Part shown: positions 7,433 through 12,990 of the stretch, piece after piece
Numbering within the stretch: the stretch's first letter is position 1
Layout: each line of letters opens with the position of its first letter
Origin: an uncultured Oscillospiraceae bacterium
GTDB lineage: Bacteria; Bacillota; Clostridia; Oscillospirales; Oscillospiraceae
DNA length: 16,213 nt
Direction: 5' to 3'
Assembly: GCA_910588635.1 (NCBI GenBank)
Contig: CAJUPW010000039.1
Location: forward strand, 1 to 16,213
Made by a program: the position numbers and the translations under genes
Notes under the pieces: model-generated
Seen by the model: only the letters and a program-made list of their open reading frames with translations
Databases searched by the model: none
Told to the model about the DNA's origin: nothing

Positions 7433-7943
7433 TAGGCTGTATTTCGCCTACGGGTCGAACATTAACCTGGATCAGATGGCCTACCGCTGCCCCGACGCTC
7501 AGGAGGTGGGGCCGGTGACGCTGGAGAACTATGAACTGCTGTTCCGGCGGGGTGGCTTCGCCACCATCGCGCCGAAAGAGGGTGAAACGGTGGTTGGCCT
7601 GCTGTGGAGCATCACGCCGGGGTGTGAGCGGTCGTTAGACCGATACGAGGGCTACCCGCGCTTCTATGATAAGCGGATGGTGACCGTCCGGGACAGCGAG
7701 GGCCGCTCCCTGTCCGTCATGGCCTACATCATGGATGAGCGGTTCCGGGAGCCGATGCTCCCCTCCGACAGCTACTATCACGGTATTCTGGAGGGCTACC
7801 GGCAGAACGGTATGCCCACGGAGCCTCTGAAAAAGGCATGGGAGCATTGTGTGCGGGAGGTGCATCAGGAGACAGAGCGCATCAACGCCAGTTTTACTGA
7901 CCGTTCCAAGCCCCCGAAGCGGAGGGGCGGTCATGAGCGATAA
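7425..7943 (+). CDS. gamma-glutamylcyclotransferase-like (AIG2/GGCT fold) protein
   Basis: A 172-residue protein. The GGCT hallmark YGSN is at residues 9-12 (YFAYGSNINLDQM), and the general acid/base Glu is probably E75 in LDRYEGYPRFY. The family cleaves gamma-glutamyl-amine bonds by cyclisation to 5-oxoproline. Together with the amidoligase upstream this suggests a make-and-break pair for a gamma-glutamyl-type amide or peptide tag, as predicted for this gene pairing in the literature. Residues after about 150 form a tail (SKPPKRRGGHER) that is not part of the fold. ATG 7425 overlaps the previous gene by eight bases with GGAGG about eight bases upstream. The last codons (CAT GAG CGA TAA) overlap an ATG AGC GAT start in the other frame. 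Confidence 0.85.
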   Translation: MADRLYFAYGSNINLDQMAYRCPDAQEVGPVTLENYELLFRRGGFATIAPKEGETVVGLLWSITPGCERSLDRYEGYPRFYDKRMVTVRDSEGRSLSVMAYIMDERFREPMLPSDSYYHGILEGYRQNGMPTEPLKKAWEHCVREVHQETERINASFTDRSKPPKRRGGHER

Positions 7944-7944
7944 C
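7932..7944 (+). repeat. gene-junction motif CATGAGCGATAAC, copy 1
   Basis: The same 13 bases end one gene (CAT GAG CGA TAA) and start another frame (ATG AGC GAT AAC). Related copies lie at 9192, 14907 and 15502. Here the second frame is only the short mini-ORF. Confidence 0.7.
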
Positions 7945-7980
7945 TCTATAGTACACGGGGAGAGACGGTATGTCCAGTAA
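7933..7980 (+). other. 15-codon mini-ORF bridging two genes
   Basis: ATG 7933, seven bases after GGAGG, opens a frame MSDNSIVHGERRYVQ that stops at TAA 7978, eight bases past the next gene's ATG (7970). Its first 12 bases are the junction sequence that starts the genes at 14908 and, with one change each, 9193 and 15503. It could be a coupling leader that feeds ribosomes to 7970, or the stub of a gene lost by deletion. Expression is not shown. Confidence 0.35.
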
Positions 7981-8344
7981 AACCATTTCGCTGGCCGGTG
8001 AGGTGCATATCAGCACCGGCAGCGTTTACACAACAGTGGACGCACAGGAGGCGCTGAAGGCCATTGGCGTGGCGTATGGTCTTTACAGCCGCGCCGAGGA
8101 GAACCGGGATCAGCGCGTCATGCTGGAGGGCGGGGATCATCCCGCCCTCGTTGTACAGGAGGATGTCAGCCACCACGGGAGTCCTCTGTGGGAGACTGTC
8201 CGCACGATCACCGATGACCCGGAGCAGATCCAGAGGTATATGGACTTTCGGAAAGTCGTTCGGATGATCCGGCAGATGGAGATCGACCGGGAGCGTCGGC
8301 CCGCGCCGCCCTCAAAGAAAGGCACAAAGCAATATGAGCGGTGA
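7970..8344 (+). CDS. hypothetical protein
   Basis: A 124-residue protein of unknown function. The start is ATG 7970, with GGGGAGAGA about five bases upstream; the 26-base gap before it is bridged by a mini-ORF. The N-terminal part (residues 1-75) looks like beta-rich material with an Ala-rich helix, and residues 85-110 form a helix (QRYMDFRKVVRMIRQMEIDRE). The tail RRPAPPSKKGTKQYER has the Pro/Lys/Arg then Glu-Arg form common in this window. There is no membrane segment or recognised motif. The last codons overlap the next start (TAT GAG CGG TGA read against ATG AGC GGT GAA). Confidence 0.7.
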   Translation: MSSKTISLAGEVHISTGSVYTTVDAQEALKAIGVAYGLYSRAEENRDQRVMLEGGDHPALVVQEDVSHHGSPLWETVRTITDDPEQIQRYMDFRKVVRMIRQMEIDRERRPAPPSKKGTKQYER

Positions 8345-8831
8345 AATGTATCCTATTTTTGAAACTGGCAGGGATGAGGAAAACCTTTTTTTCTCCACCG
8401 CCACGGAGGAACAGGCTTGCGTTGGCCACCTGCGGGGAGACTTCGGCAGCGGCACGGAGTTTTGGACAACATGGTGGGACCACCACGAAGAATTAAAGGA
8501 TCAGCCTTTCAGGGACGAGCTGGACGCTGTGGTCAACGCGCTCCGAAAAGACGGCCCGCTGAAGGACTTGCGCTCCATGGAGGATTTCTGCCGGAAACGG
8601 CCCCGATCCCGGATGAGTCCTGCGTCCGGCTCGGACTATTACGGTTTCCGGGTGGACACCGGTAGGCACCGATTCTACCTGCGGTTCCTGCCCCGGCGCG
8701 GAGATTATAACTTTTACATCTACTGCTATCAAACGGATAAATTTGAGAGGGCGGCAGAACTGCCGCCCAAGTCCATAGCCCAGGCAAAACGGGCTTCCCA
8801 AAGGAAAAAACCGAGAGGGCAGGAACGGTGA
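8334..8831 (+). CDS. hypothetical protein, aromatic-rich
   Basis: A 165-residue protein of unknown function. ATG 8334 overlaps the upstream stop by 11 bases; ATG 8346 is an alternative with little support. Residues about 35-90 are Trp/Asp/Glu-rich (EFWTTWWDHHEELKDQPFRDE), and 100-140 are a beta-rich aromatic block (YYGFRVDTGRHRFYLRF, DYNFYIYCYQTDKFE). It may be a small alpha/beta domain protein; I do not recognise the family. The tail is AKRASQRKKPRGQER. Base composition is lower in GC than the SAM synthetase block downstream. A nine-base-pair inverted repeat lies inside its 3' end (8749-8768). Confidence 0.7.
   Translation: MSGEMYPIFETGRDEENLFFSTATEEQACVGHLRGDFGSGTEFWTTWWDHHEELKDQPFRDELDAVVNALRKDGPLKDLRSMEDFCRKRPRSRMSPASGSDYYGFRVDTGRHRFYLRFLPRRGDYNFYIYCYQTDKFERAAELPPKSIAQAKRASQRKKPRGQER
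8749..8768. repeat. GC-rich inverted repeat inside coding sequence
   Basis: GGGCGGCAG, two bases, CTGCCGCCC: nine perfectly complementary bases on each side. As RNA this would be an eight-base-pair, nearly all-GC stem with a GAAC loop, about 60 bases before the stop of the host gene. No T-run follows, so it is not an intrinsic terminator. It could affect processing or ribosome flow in the polycistron. Confidence 0.55.
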
Positions 8832-8846
8832 GAGGAGGAAATGTCT

Positions 8847-9203
8847 ATGCCCAATTATGACCTGTCCGGCATGGAGGCAATCAGCGCATCTGCCAGTCAG
8901 GCCCGCATCCGCGCCAGTCTGGAGCCGTCCCAGGACAGCTACAACGCTGCGTGGCTCCACGGCTACGCATCTGCGCTGGCCGACTGCGCCGAGCAGTTGG
9001 AACCCCAGCAGGAGTTCCTGGACGCCATCCTCAGCTATCTGGGCGAGCAACACGACAGCGCCGAGCTGTACGAGATTTTGCATGACCGCCTGGATCTGCC
9101 CAACGAAAGGATCAGGGCGCTGGGCTTCGACCTGCCGCAGTGCGCCGAACCCGCGCCCCAGCCCTACAAAAAGCAAAGGAGGAATCGATCCCATGAGAGA
9201 TAA
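8847..9203 (+). CDS. hypothetical protein
   Basis: A 118-residue acidic protein. ATG 8847 is preferred to ATG 8841 because AGGAGG (8833-8838) is eight bases before the former and only two before the latter. A central helical region holds YNAAWLHGYASALADCAEQL. The final ordered segment, LYEILHDRLDLPNERIRALGFDL, resembles short segments I recall in other clostridial mobile-element proteins, without known function. The tail is YKKQRRNRSHER, a sharp basic contrast to the acidic body. It overlaps the SAM synthetase gene by 11 bases (CAT GAG AGA TAA against ATG AGA GAT AAC). Confidence 0.72.
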   Translation: MPNYDLSGMEAISASASQARIRASLEPSQDSYNAAWLHGYASALADCAEQLEPQQEFLDAILSYLGEQHDSAELYEILHDRLDLPNERIRALGFDLPQCAEPAPQPYKKQRRNRSHER

Positions 9204-9204
9204 C
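9192..9204 (+). repeat. gene-junction motif CATGAGAGATAAC, copy 2
   Basis: Same arrangement, joining the unknown gene ending at 9203 to the SAM synthetase. The single base change is synonymous for the upstream His-Glu-Arg end but changes Ser2 to Arg2 in the downstream protein. Confidence 0.7.
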
Positions 9205-10341
9205 TACATCCTGACCGCCGAGTCGGTCACCGAGGGCCACCCGGACAAGCTGTGCGACACCATCGCGGACGCTGTTCTGGACGCCTGCCTGAAGAACGAC
9301 CCCGCCGCCCGTGTGGCCTGCGAGGCCATGGCTACGGCGGGGAAGATTATCGTGGCCGGGGAGATCACCGCCAGGGAGCTGCCGGATATCCCCGCCATCG
9401 TCTGCCAGACTGTGCGGGAAACCGGCTACTGCTCCGACTATGAGGTGGAGGTCATCACCCACGACCAGAGCGGCGACATCGCCGGGGCTGTTTCCCAGGA
9501 GGCCCAGATGGGCGCTGGGGATCAGGGCATCATGTATGGCTTCGCCTGCTCGGAGACGCCCCAGCTCCTGCCTCTCCCCGTGGTACTGGCCCACCGCCTG
9601 ACTTCCCTGCTCACCAACGCCCGCAGGGCGGGGACCATCCGGGGGCTGGGGCCGGACGGCAAGGCCCAGGTGTCCGTGGAGTACCGGGACGGCAGCCCCA
9701 GCCGGATCGCCGCTGTGGTGGTCTCCTGCCAGCACGATGAGGGCAAGGATCTGGAGGAGCTGCGCCGGGAGATCATCCGGCACGTCATCGTTCCCGCCCT
9801 GCGGGATCTGTACCCAGACCCGAAAACCGAGGTGTTCATCAATCCCTCCGGGCGGTTTGTGCTGGGCGGCTTTGAGGCCGACACCGGCCTGACGGGCCGC
9901 AAGCTGATGGCGGATACCTACGGCGGGCTGGCCCCTCACGGTGGCGGGGCGCTGTCCGGGAAGGACGCCACCAAGGTAGACCGCAGCGGGGCCTACATGG
10001 CCCGGTACATCGCCAAGAACATCGTGGCCGCTGGGCTGGCCAAGGAATGCACCGTCAGCCTCGCCTACGCCATCGGCAGGGCCGACCCTGTAGCTGTGGA
10101 CATTGATGCCCACCAGACCGGCGAGTACCCGGAGGCTGTGCTGGAGCAGGCTGTCCGGGCCGTGTTCGACCTGACCCCCTCCGATATGATCCGCGCCCTG
10201 GGGCTGGACCGGCCCATTTTCGCCCGGTTCTGCAACTATGGACACTTCACCCACCAGGACGCCCCCTGGGAGCAGACGGACATGGCCGCCACCCTGATGG
10301 ATGCCTGCAAGCAGATGAGCCAGAGGGTGCGCAATGGGTGA
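9193..10341 (+). CDS. metK: S-adenosylmethionine synthetase (methionine adenosyltransferase)
   Basis: A 382-residue full-length enzyme making SAM from ATP and methionine. Motifs: GHPDK (15-19), ACEAMATAG with GEITA (43-60), GAGDQGIMYG (107-116), DGKAQVSVEY (155-164), GRFVLGGFEADTGLTGRK (220-237) and GGGALSGKDATKVDRS (250-265). The catalytic His, Asp, Lys and Arg positions known from the E. coli enzyme appear retained, but the loop usually reading GGPMGDCGLTGRK is GGFEADTGLTGRK here, marking an accessory-type lineage. The open frame continues upstream to 8857, but ATG 9193 is the start: similarity begins there and AAAGGAGG lies nine bases upstream. Codon use is strongly GC-rich. A SAM synthetase in an element operon that also encodes two DNA methyltransferases suggests a dedicated SAM supply. 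Confidence 0.95.
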   Translation: MRDNYILTAESVTEGHPDKLCDTIADAVLDACLKNDPAARVACEAMATAGKIIVAGEITARELPDIPAIVCQTVRETGYCSDYEVEVITHDQSGDIAGAVSQEAQMGAGDQGIMYGFACSETPQLLPLPVVLAHRLTSLLTNARRAGTIRGLGPDGKAQVSVEYRDGSPSRIAAVVVSCQHDEGKDLEELRREIIRHVIVPALRDLYPDPKTEVFINPSGRFVLGGFEADTGLTGRKLMADTYGGLAPHGGGALSGKDATKVDRSGAYMARYIAKNIVAAGLAKECTVSLAYAIGRADPVAVDIDAHQTGEYPEAVLEQAVRAVFDLTPSDMIRALGLDRPIFARFCNYGHFTHQDAPWEQTDMAATLMDACKQMSQRVRNG

Positions 10342-10969
10342 TGTGCCTGTCAATATCCGCGGTGTACTGGCCTTCCCCAACGGAGAGGGCGGCAGGAAGA
10401 TCCGCTTCATCGACAGCGGCTACAACACGCTGTTCCATGTGCCAGACGGAGACAGTATTTTCCTCACCACCTTTGACGACCGGCGCAAGCTCCTCCCCTG
10501 CCGCTATATTGATGACTACCACGCGGTGATAGGAAACGACACGTTCCACATCTGCGAATTCGCTGAATTCGCACAGCGGGAGGGTGCCGTCTATGCCCCG
10601 GAGCATCCCCAAGAGGGCGATATCTGCGACACCTACACGATCTATCAAATCAAGGATACCCGTGAAGTTCCGTACAGTTTTGAGCCTTACGACTACGCCA
10701 AAAGGAAACTGTGGATCGGCCATTACCAGAGGGCCTACCGGGGCGTTTTGGCCCCCAGCACTACGCTGGACGACCTGTTTGACAGGCATAACATGGACAG
10801 CCGCCCCTTTGGGCAGCGGATGCGCTCCATGTCCGTCAGCGATGTGGTGGTTTTGAACCGGGGCGGTGAAGAAAAAGCGTTCTATGTGGATCGGCTGGGC
10901 TTTGAGGAAGTGCCGCAGTTTTTGAAGCCGCCCGTCCGAAAACGCCGGCGCTCCGGGCCGGAGAGGTGA
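10334..10969 (+). CDS. LPD28-like plus YodL-like domain protein
   Basis: A 211-residue protein. Residues about 20-90 (FIDSGYNTLFHVPDGDS, CRYIDDYHAVIGN, FHICEFAEFA) resemble LPD28, a domain described in large polyvalent proteins of phages and conjugative elements. Residues about 102-197 (YQIKDTREVPYSFEPYDY, TLDDLFDRHN, SMSVSDVVVLNRGG, FYVDRLGFEEVPQFL) fit the YodL-like domain. Polyvalent proteins are thought to be delivered with element DNA to counter host defences, usually as very long chains; here the two domains form a short separate protein. Assignments are from remembered patterns. The tail is PVRKRRRSGPER. ATG 10334 overlaps the SAM synthetase stop by eight bases. GC content is lower than in the SAM synthetase gene. 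Confidence 0.68.
   Translation: MGDVPVNIRGVLAFPNGEGGRKIRFIDSGYNTLFHVPDGDSIFLTTFDDRRKLLPCRYIDDYHAVIGNDTFHICEFAEFAQREGAVYAPEHPQEGDICDTYTIYQIKDTREVPYSFEPYDYAKRKLWIGHYQRAYRGVLAPSTTLDDLFDRHNMDSRPFGQRMRSMSVSDVVVLNRGGEEKAFYVDRLGFEEVPQFLKPPVRKRRRSGPER
10553..10573. repeat. inverted repeat with paired GAATTC cores inside coding sequence
   Basis: TGCGAATTC, GCT, GAATTCGCA: nine complementary bases each side of a three-base spacer. It is also a direct repeat encoding Glu-Phe-Ala twice. The symmetry would suit a dimeric DNA-binding protein or a small hairpin, but it may be only a consequence of the repeated palindromic GAATTC codons. Confidence 0.45.
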
Positions 10970-10971
10970 CG

Positions 10972-11724
10972 GTGGAGCGCCCGAAGTACATTGCCAGCCT
11001 GAGCTTTGGCAAGGACTCGCTGGCCGCCATTTTGCTTGCAAAAGAGCATGGGGAGCCGCTGGACGAAGCGGTGTACTGCGAGGTGATGTTTGACGAGAAT
11101 ATCTCCGGCGAGGTGCCGGAGCATCGGGACTTCATCTACAACACCGCCATCCCCAGGCTGGAACGCATGGGTGTGCGGATAGTGGTGCTTCGTTCTCAAC
11201 AGACCTATGTGGGACTGTTCACCGGGCGGGTCACCCGCGGCCCGAAGAAGGGTATGGTGCGCTCGTTCCCGCTGTGCGGCAAATGCGCCGTCCAGCGGGA
11301 CTGCAAGATCAGGCCCATTGAGCGGTATCGGAAAACACTGCCTGTCGGGACAGTTTCGTATGTGGGGATCGCCCAGGACGAGCAGGAACGGCTGCTCCGG
11401 CTGGAGGGTGGCCAGCAGGTGTCCCTGCTGGCAAAATACAACTTCACAGAACAGGACGCTTGGCAGCTCTGCGAGAAAGCAGGGCTGCTTTCTCCTGTCT
11501 ACGCCTTTACCGACCGGGGCGGCTGCTGGTTCTGTCCCAATGCCAAACGGGAGGAGCTGCGCCACCTCTACGACCACCACCCGGACCTGTGGGCCAGGAT
11601 GCTGGAGCTGCAGGCCATCCCCGGCAAGGTAACCGAGAAATTCAACCGCACCCAGAAATTCTCCGATATTGACGCCATGTTTCGGCAAGAGGACAGCGAT
11701 GCCGCTCCACAACAGGCAGCGTAA
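10972..11724 (+). CDS. PAPS reductase/PP-loop ATPase family protein
   Basis: A 250-residue protein. The PP-loop SFGKDS (residues 11-16) at the N-terminus binds ATP pyrophosphate in the adenine-nucleotide alpha-hydrolase-like fold. YVGIAQDEQERL (130-141) is the second conserved block. Two cysteine clusters, CGKCAVQRDC (102-111) and GGCWFCPNA (183-191), could hold zinc or an iron-sulphur cluster. Phage and mobile-element members of this family have no settled function; relatives include sulphate-assimilation reductases, DndC (DNA phosphorothioation) and tRNA thiolases. No dndB/D/E partner is present. GTG 10972 is chosen over GTG 10966 because GGAGAGG ends at 10966. Unlike most neighbours it has no basic tail (it ends DAAPQQAA). 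Confidence 0.85.
   Translation: MERPKYIASLSFGKDSLAAILLAKEHGEPLDEAVYCEVMFDENISGEVPEHRDFIYNTAIPRLERMGVRIVVLRSQQTYVGLFTGRVTRGPKKGMVRSFPLCGKCAVQRDCKIRPIERYRKTLPVGTVSYVGIAQDEQERLLRLEGGQQVSLLAKYNFTEQDAWQLCEKAGLLSPVYAFTDRGGCWFCPNAKREELRHLYDHHPDLWARMLELQAIPGKVTEKFNRTQKFSDIDAMFRQEDSDAAPQQAA
11473..11494. repeat. inverted repeat inside coding sequence
   Basis: GAGAAAGCAG, GG, CTGCTTTCTC: ten complementary bases on each side of two bases. As RNA it would form a nine-base-pair stem with a GGGC loop. It encodes part of CEKAGLLSPV in the PP-loop protein. No T-run follows. A strong symmetrical site in the middle of a gene may be chance, a regulatory hairpin or a protein-binding site. Confidence 0.5.
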
Positions 11725-11854
11725 CCGGTCATTGTTGGTGTTGCTTGGTTTTGGGGCCTCATGTTTGTTGGATATCGTGATAGCTTTGTTCCGGGCGTTC
11801 GGGTATTGTGGGTGTCGAAAATCCCCTAAAACAGTACGGAAAGGAGGTGTTTGA
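11699..11854 (+). CDS. predicted small single-pass membrane protein
   Basis: A 51-residue reading frame: a basic N-terminus (MPLHNRQRNR), a hydrophobic segment (about 11-31, SLLVLLGFGASCLLDIVIAL), then FRAFGYCGCRK and a basic tail KSPKTVRKGGV. The layout predicts one membrane helix, with basic flanks on both sides leaving the topology open. ATG 11699 is about five bases after AGAGGA and overlaps the PP-loop gene by 26 bases; the TGA ends one base before the next GTG start, whose AAGGAGG it encodes as part of its last codons. It exactly fills what would otherwise be the largest gap in the operon. Six of eight leucines are TTG, unlike the CTG-rich neighbours. It could be a toxin-like or anchoring peptide; function is unknown and the family unrecognised. 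Confidence 0.58.
   Translation: MPLHNRQRNRSLLVLLGFGASCLLDIVIALFRAFGYCGCRKSPKTVRKGGV
11841..11847 (+). promoter_or_regulatory. ribosome binding site deciding a GTG start
   Basis: AAGGAGG, eight bases before GTG 11856, within the last codons of the small membrane protein. It sets the start of the next gene at 11856, not at in-frame positions further upstream (11808). Confidence 0.75.
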
Positions 11855-11855
11855 A

Positions 11856-12350
11856 GTGAACAAATACCAGGAATTTGACAACAAAATCTTTGAAATCACC
11901 AAGATCATGCTGGGCTTTTCCCTGACGGAAGGGCAGAAAAGCGAGCTGCGGGAAGTCATGGAGGAGATGGAGGCAGCGCACCGGGAAGGGCTGCTGACCG
12001 ATGCCCAGCACGGCAGGCTCCTGTGTGCGATGGCGGACTGCGGCATGGAACTGCCCCCGGTCACTGTGGATCAGGCGGAGCTGGAAAAGCGTCTGGCCGC
12101 TTACATGAAGTTGGAACTGTTTCAAATGGACATCGGAGACCTGATCCGTGACTATCAGGATCAGGGGCTTCCCGTGCCTCCGAAGGAACAGCTCCGGGAG
12201 GAGGCTATGGGCGAGGTCAGAAAGTGCCTGGAAGCGGTAATGGCCTGCGAGGCCAAGGGCCATCTCTGGAAGGAAAGGGCCGACCCGGAGAACGGGACCA
12301 GCGAGCTGACCTGCCGCCGCTGCGGGGCATCGGATCATCTGCAATGGTAA
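11856..12350 (+). CDS. hypothetical protein with C-terminal zinc-ribbon-like motif
   Basis: A 164-residue protein. GTG 11856 follows AAGGAGG (11841-11847). Most of the chain is helical and acidic (for example SELREVMEEMEAAHREGLLTD and VDQAELEKRLAAYMKLELFQ). The last 35 residues hold CEAKGHLWKE (from C131) and CRRCGASD (C153, C156), a C-x4-H ... C-x2-C pattern resembling the DUF1660-type phage zinc finger (GH.W ... C.RCG). This suggests a zinc-stabilised tail that may bind nucleic acid or protein. It ends LQW with no basic tail. A 13-base gap containing AGGAGG separates it from the next gene. The specific role is unknown. Confidence 0.72.
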   Translation: MNKYQEFDNKIFEITKIMLGFSLTEGQKSELREVMEEMEAAHREGLLTDAQHGRLLCAMADCGMELPPVTVDQAELEKRLAAYMKLELFQMDIGDLIRDYQDQGLPVPPKEQLREEAMGEVRKCLEAVMACEAKGHLWKERADPENGTSELTCRRCGASDHLQW

Positions 12351-12363
12351 AGGAGGCAGCGAT

Positions 12364-12990
12364 ATGAGCAATCAGAAATATGAGATCACGGACATCGCCC
12401 ACGAAAAATATCCCTTTCTCCACCGTATCCGCGCCCTGCGGGACATTGGCGACAGGGTCAAGGCCGGAGATTTGGGCGGCTTTGCGGAGCGTGAGGAAAA
12501 CCTGTCCTTTGAGCCGGGGGATGACGCCTGGATCTTCGATGACGCCATCGCCGCCGGGGAGGGCTGTGTGGACAAGGGTTCCCGCCTGTTCGGGGACGCC
12601 ACCGTGTGCGGCAACGCCTATCTCACCCAGAACGGCAGCATGAGCGCCCACGCCCGCGCCGAGGGCGACGCCTACATCCGGGGGGCCGCCCTGTGCGGCC
12701 ACGCCAGAGCCTGCGGGGCCAGCACGATCTTAAATCCGGCTGGTGAAACCGACCTCCCCATATTATCCGACCACTGCACTGTATATGGCACGGTACAGGG
12801 AAACGTCCATGTCATGGGGACCACGGTGATCCTCGCCGGAGAGGTCATCCGACATAATGACCCGGAGGCTCTGACGATCAAGGATACGGCGCGCTCCATT
12901 GTTCGGGACCCCGCCAGGGATGAGCTGAAGCCCTATCAGCCGAAGGAAAAGGAGAAAAAGAGAGCCAAGGACAGGGGGCGGGACAGATAA
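12364..12990 (+). CDS. hexapeptide-type left-handed beta-helix protein
   Basis: A 208-residue protein. The N-terminus (KYEITDIAHE, HRIRALRDIGDRVKAGDLGG, then FAEREENLS) matches a family of phage and mobile-element proteins in which this lead-in is followed by many short DA.VYGNA.V-type repeats forming a left-handed beta-helix. Here the repeats are about 52-155: DDAWIFDDAI, GSRLFGDATVCGNAYL, GDAYIRGAALCGHARACG, HCTVYGTVQGNVHVMG. There is no acyltransferase catalytic signature, so it is probably structural or a binding scaffold. A charged tail follows (KEKEKKRAKDRGRDR). AAGGAGG is seven bases before ATG 12364. It overlaps the next gene by one base (TAATG). The repeats are richer in GC than the ends. 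Confidence 0.78.
   Translation: MSNQKYEITDIAHEKYPFLHRIRALRDIGDRVKAGDLGGFAEREENLSFEPGDDAWIFDDAIAAGEGCVDKGSRLFGDATVCGNAYLTQNGSMSAHARAEGDAYIRGAALCGHARACGASTILNPAGETDLPILSDHCTVYGTVQGNVHVMGTTVILAGEVIRHNDPEALTIKDTARSIVRDPARDELKPYQPKEKEKKRAKDRGRDR

Noticed and set aside
8857..9192. Possible 112-residue N-terminal extension of the SAM synthetase
   Set aside because: The frame is open, but it overlaps a well-formed gene (8847-9203) in another frame, is low-complexity, and the enzyme family starts at ATG 9193.
9112..10410. 432-codon open frame on the minus strand
   Set aside because: It is the antisense of the SAM synthetase gene, open because of GC-rich third positions. The + strand carries all family motifs and a good ribosome site.
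10972..11724. DNA phosphorothioation (dnd) system
   Set aside because: Only a PP-loop family protein is present. No DndB, DndD, DndE or cysteine desulphurase is seen.
11725..11855. Intergenic region with promoter or terminator
   Set aside because: No convincing -35/-10 pair and no stem with T-run. The small membrane protein frame explains the whole stretch better.
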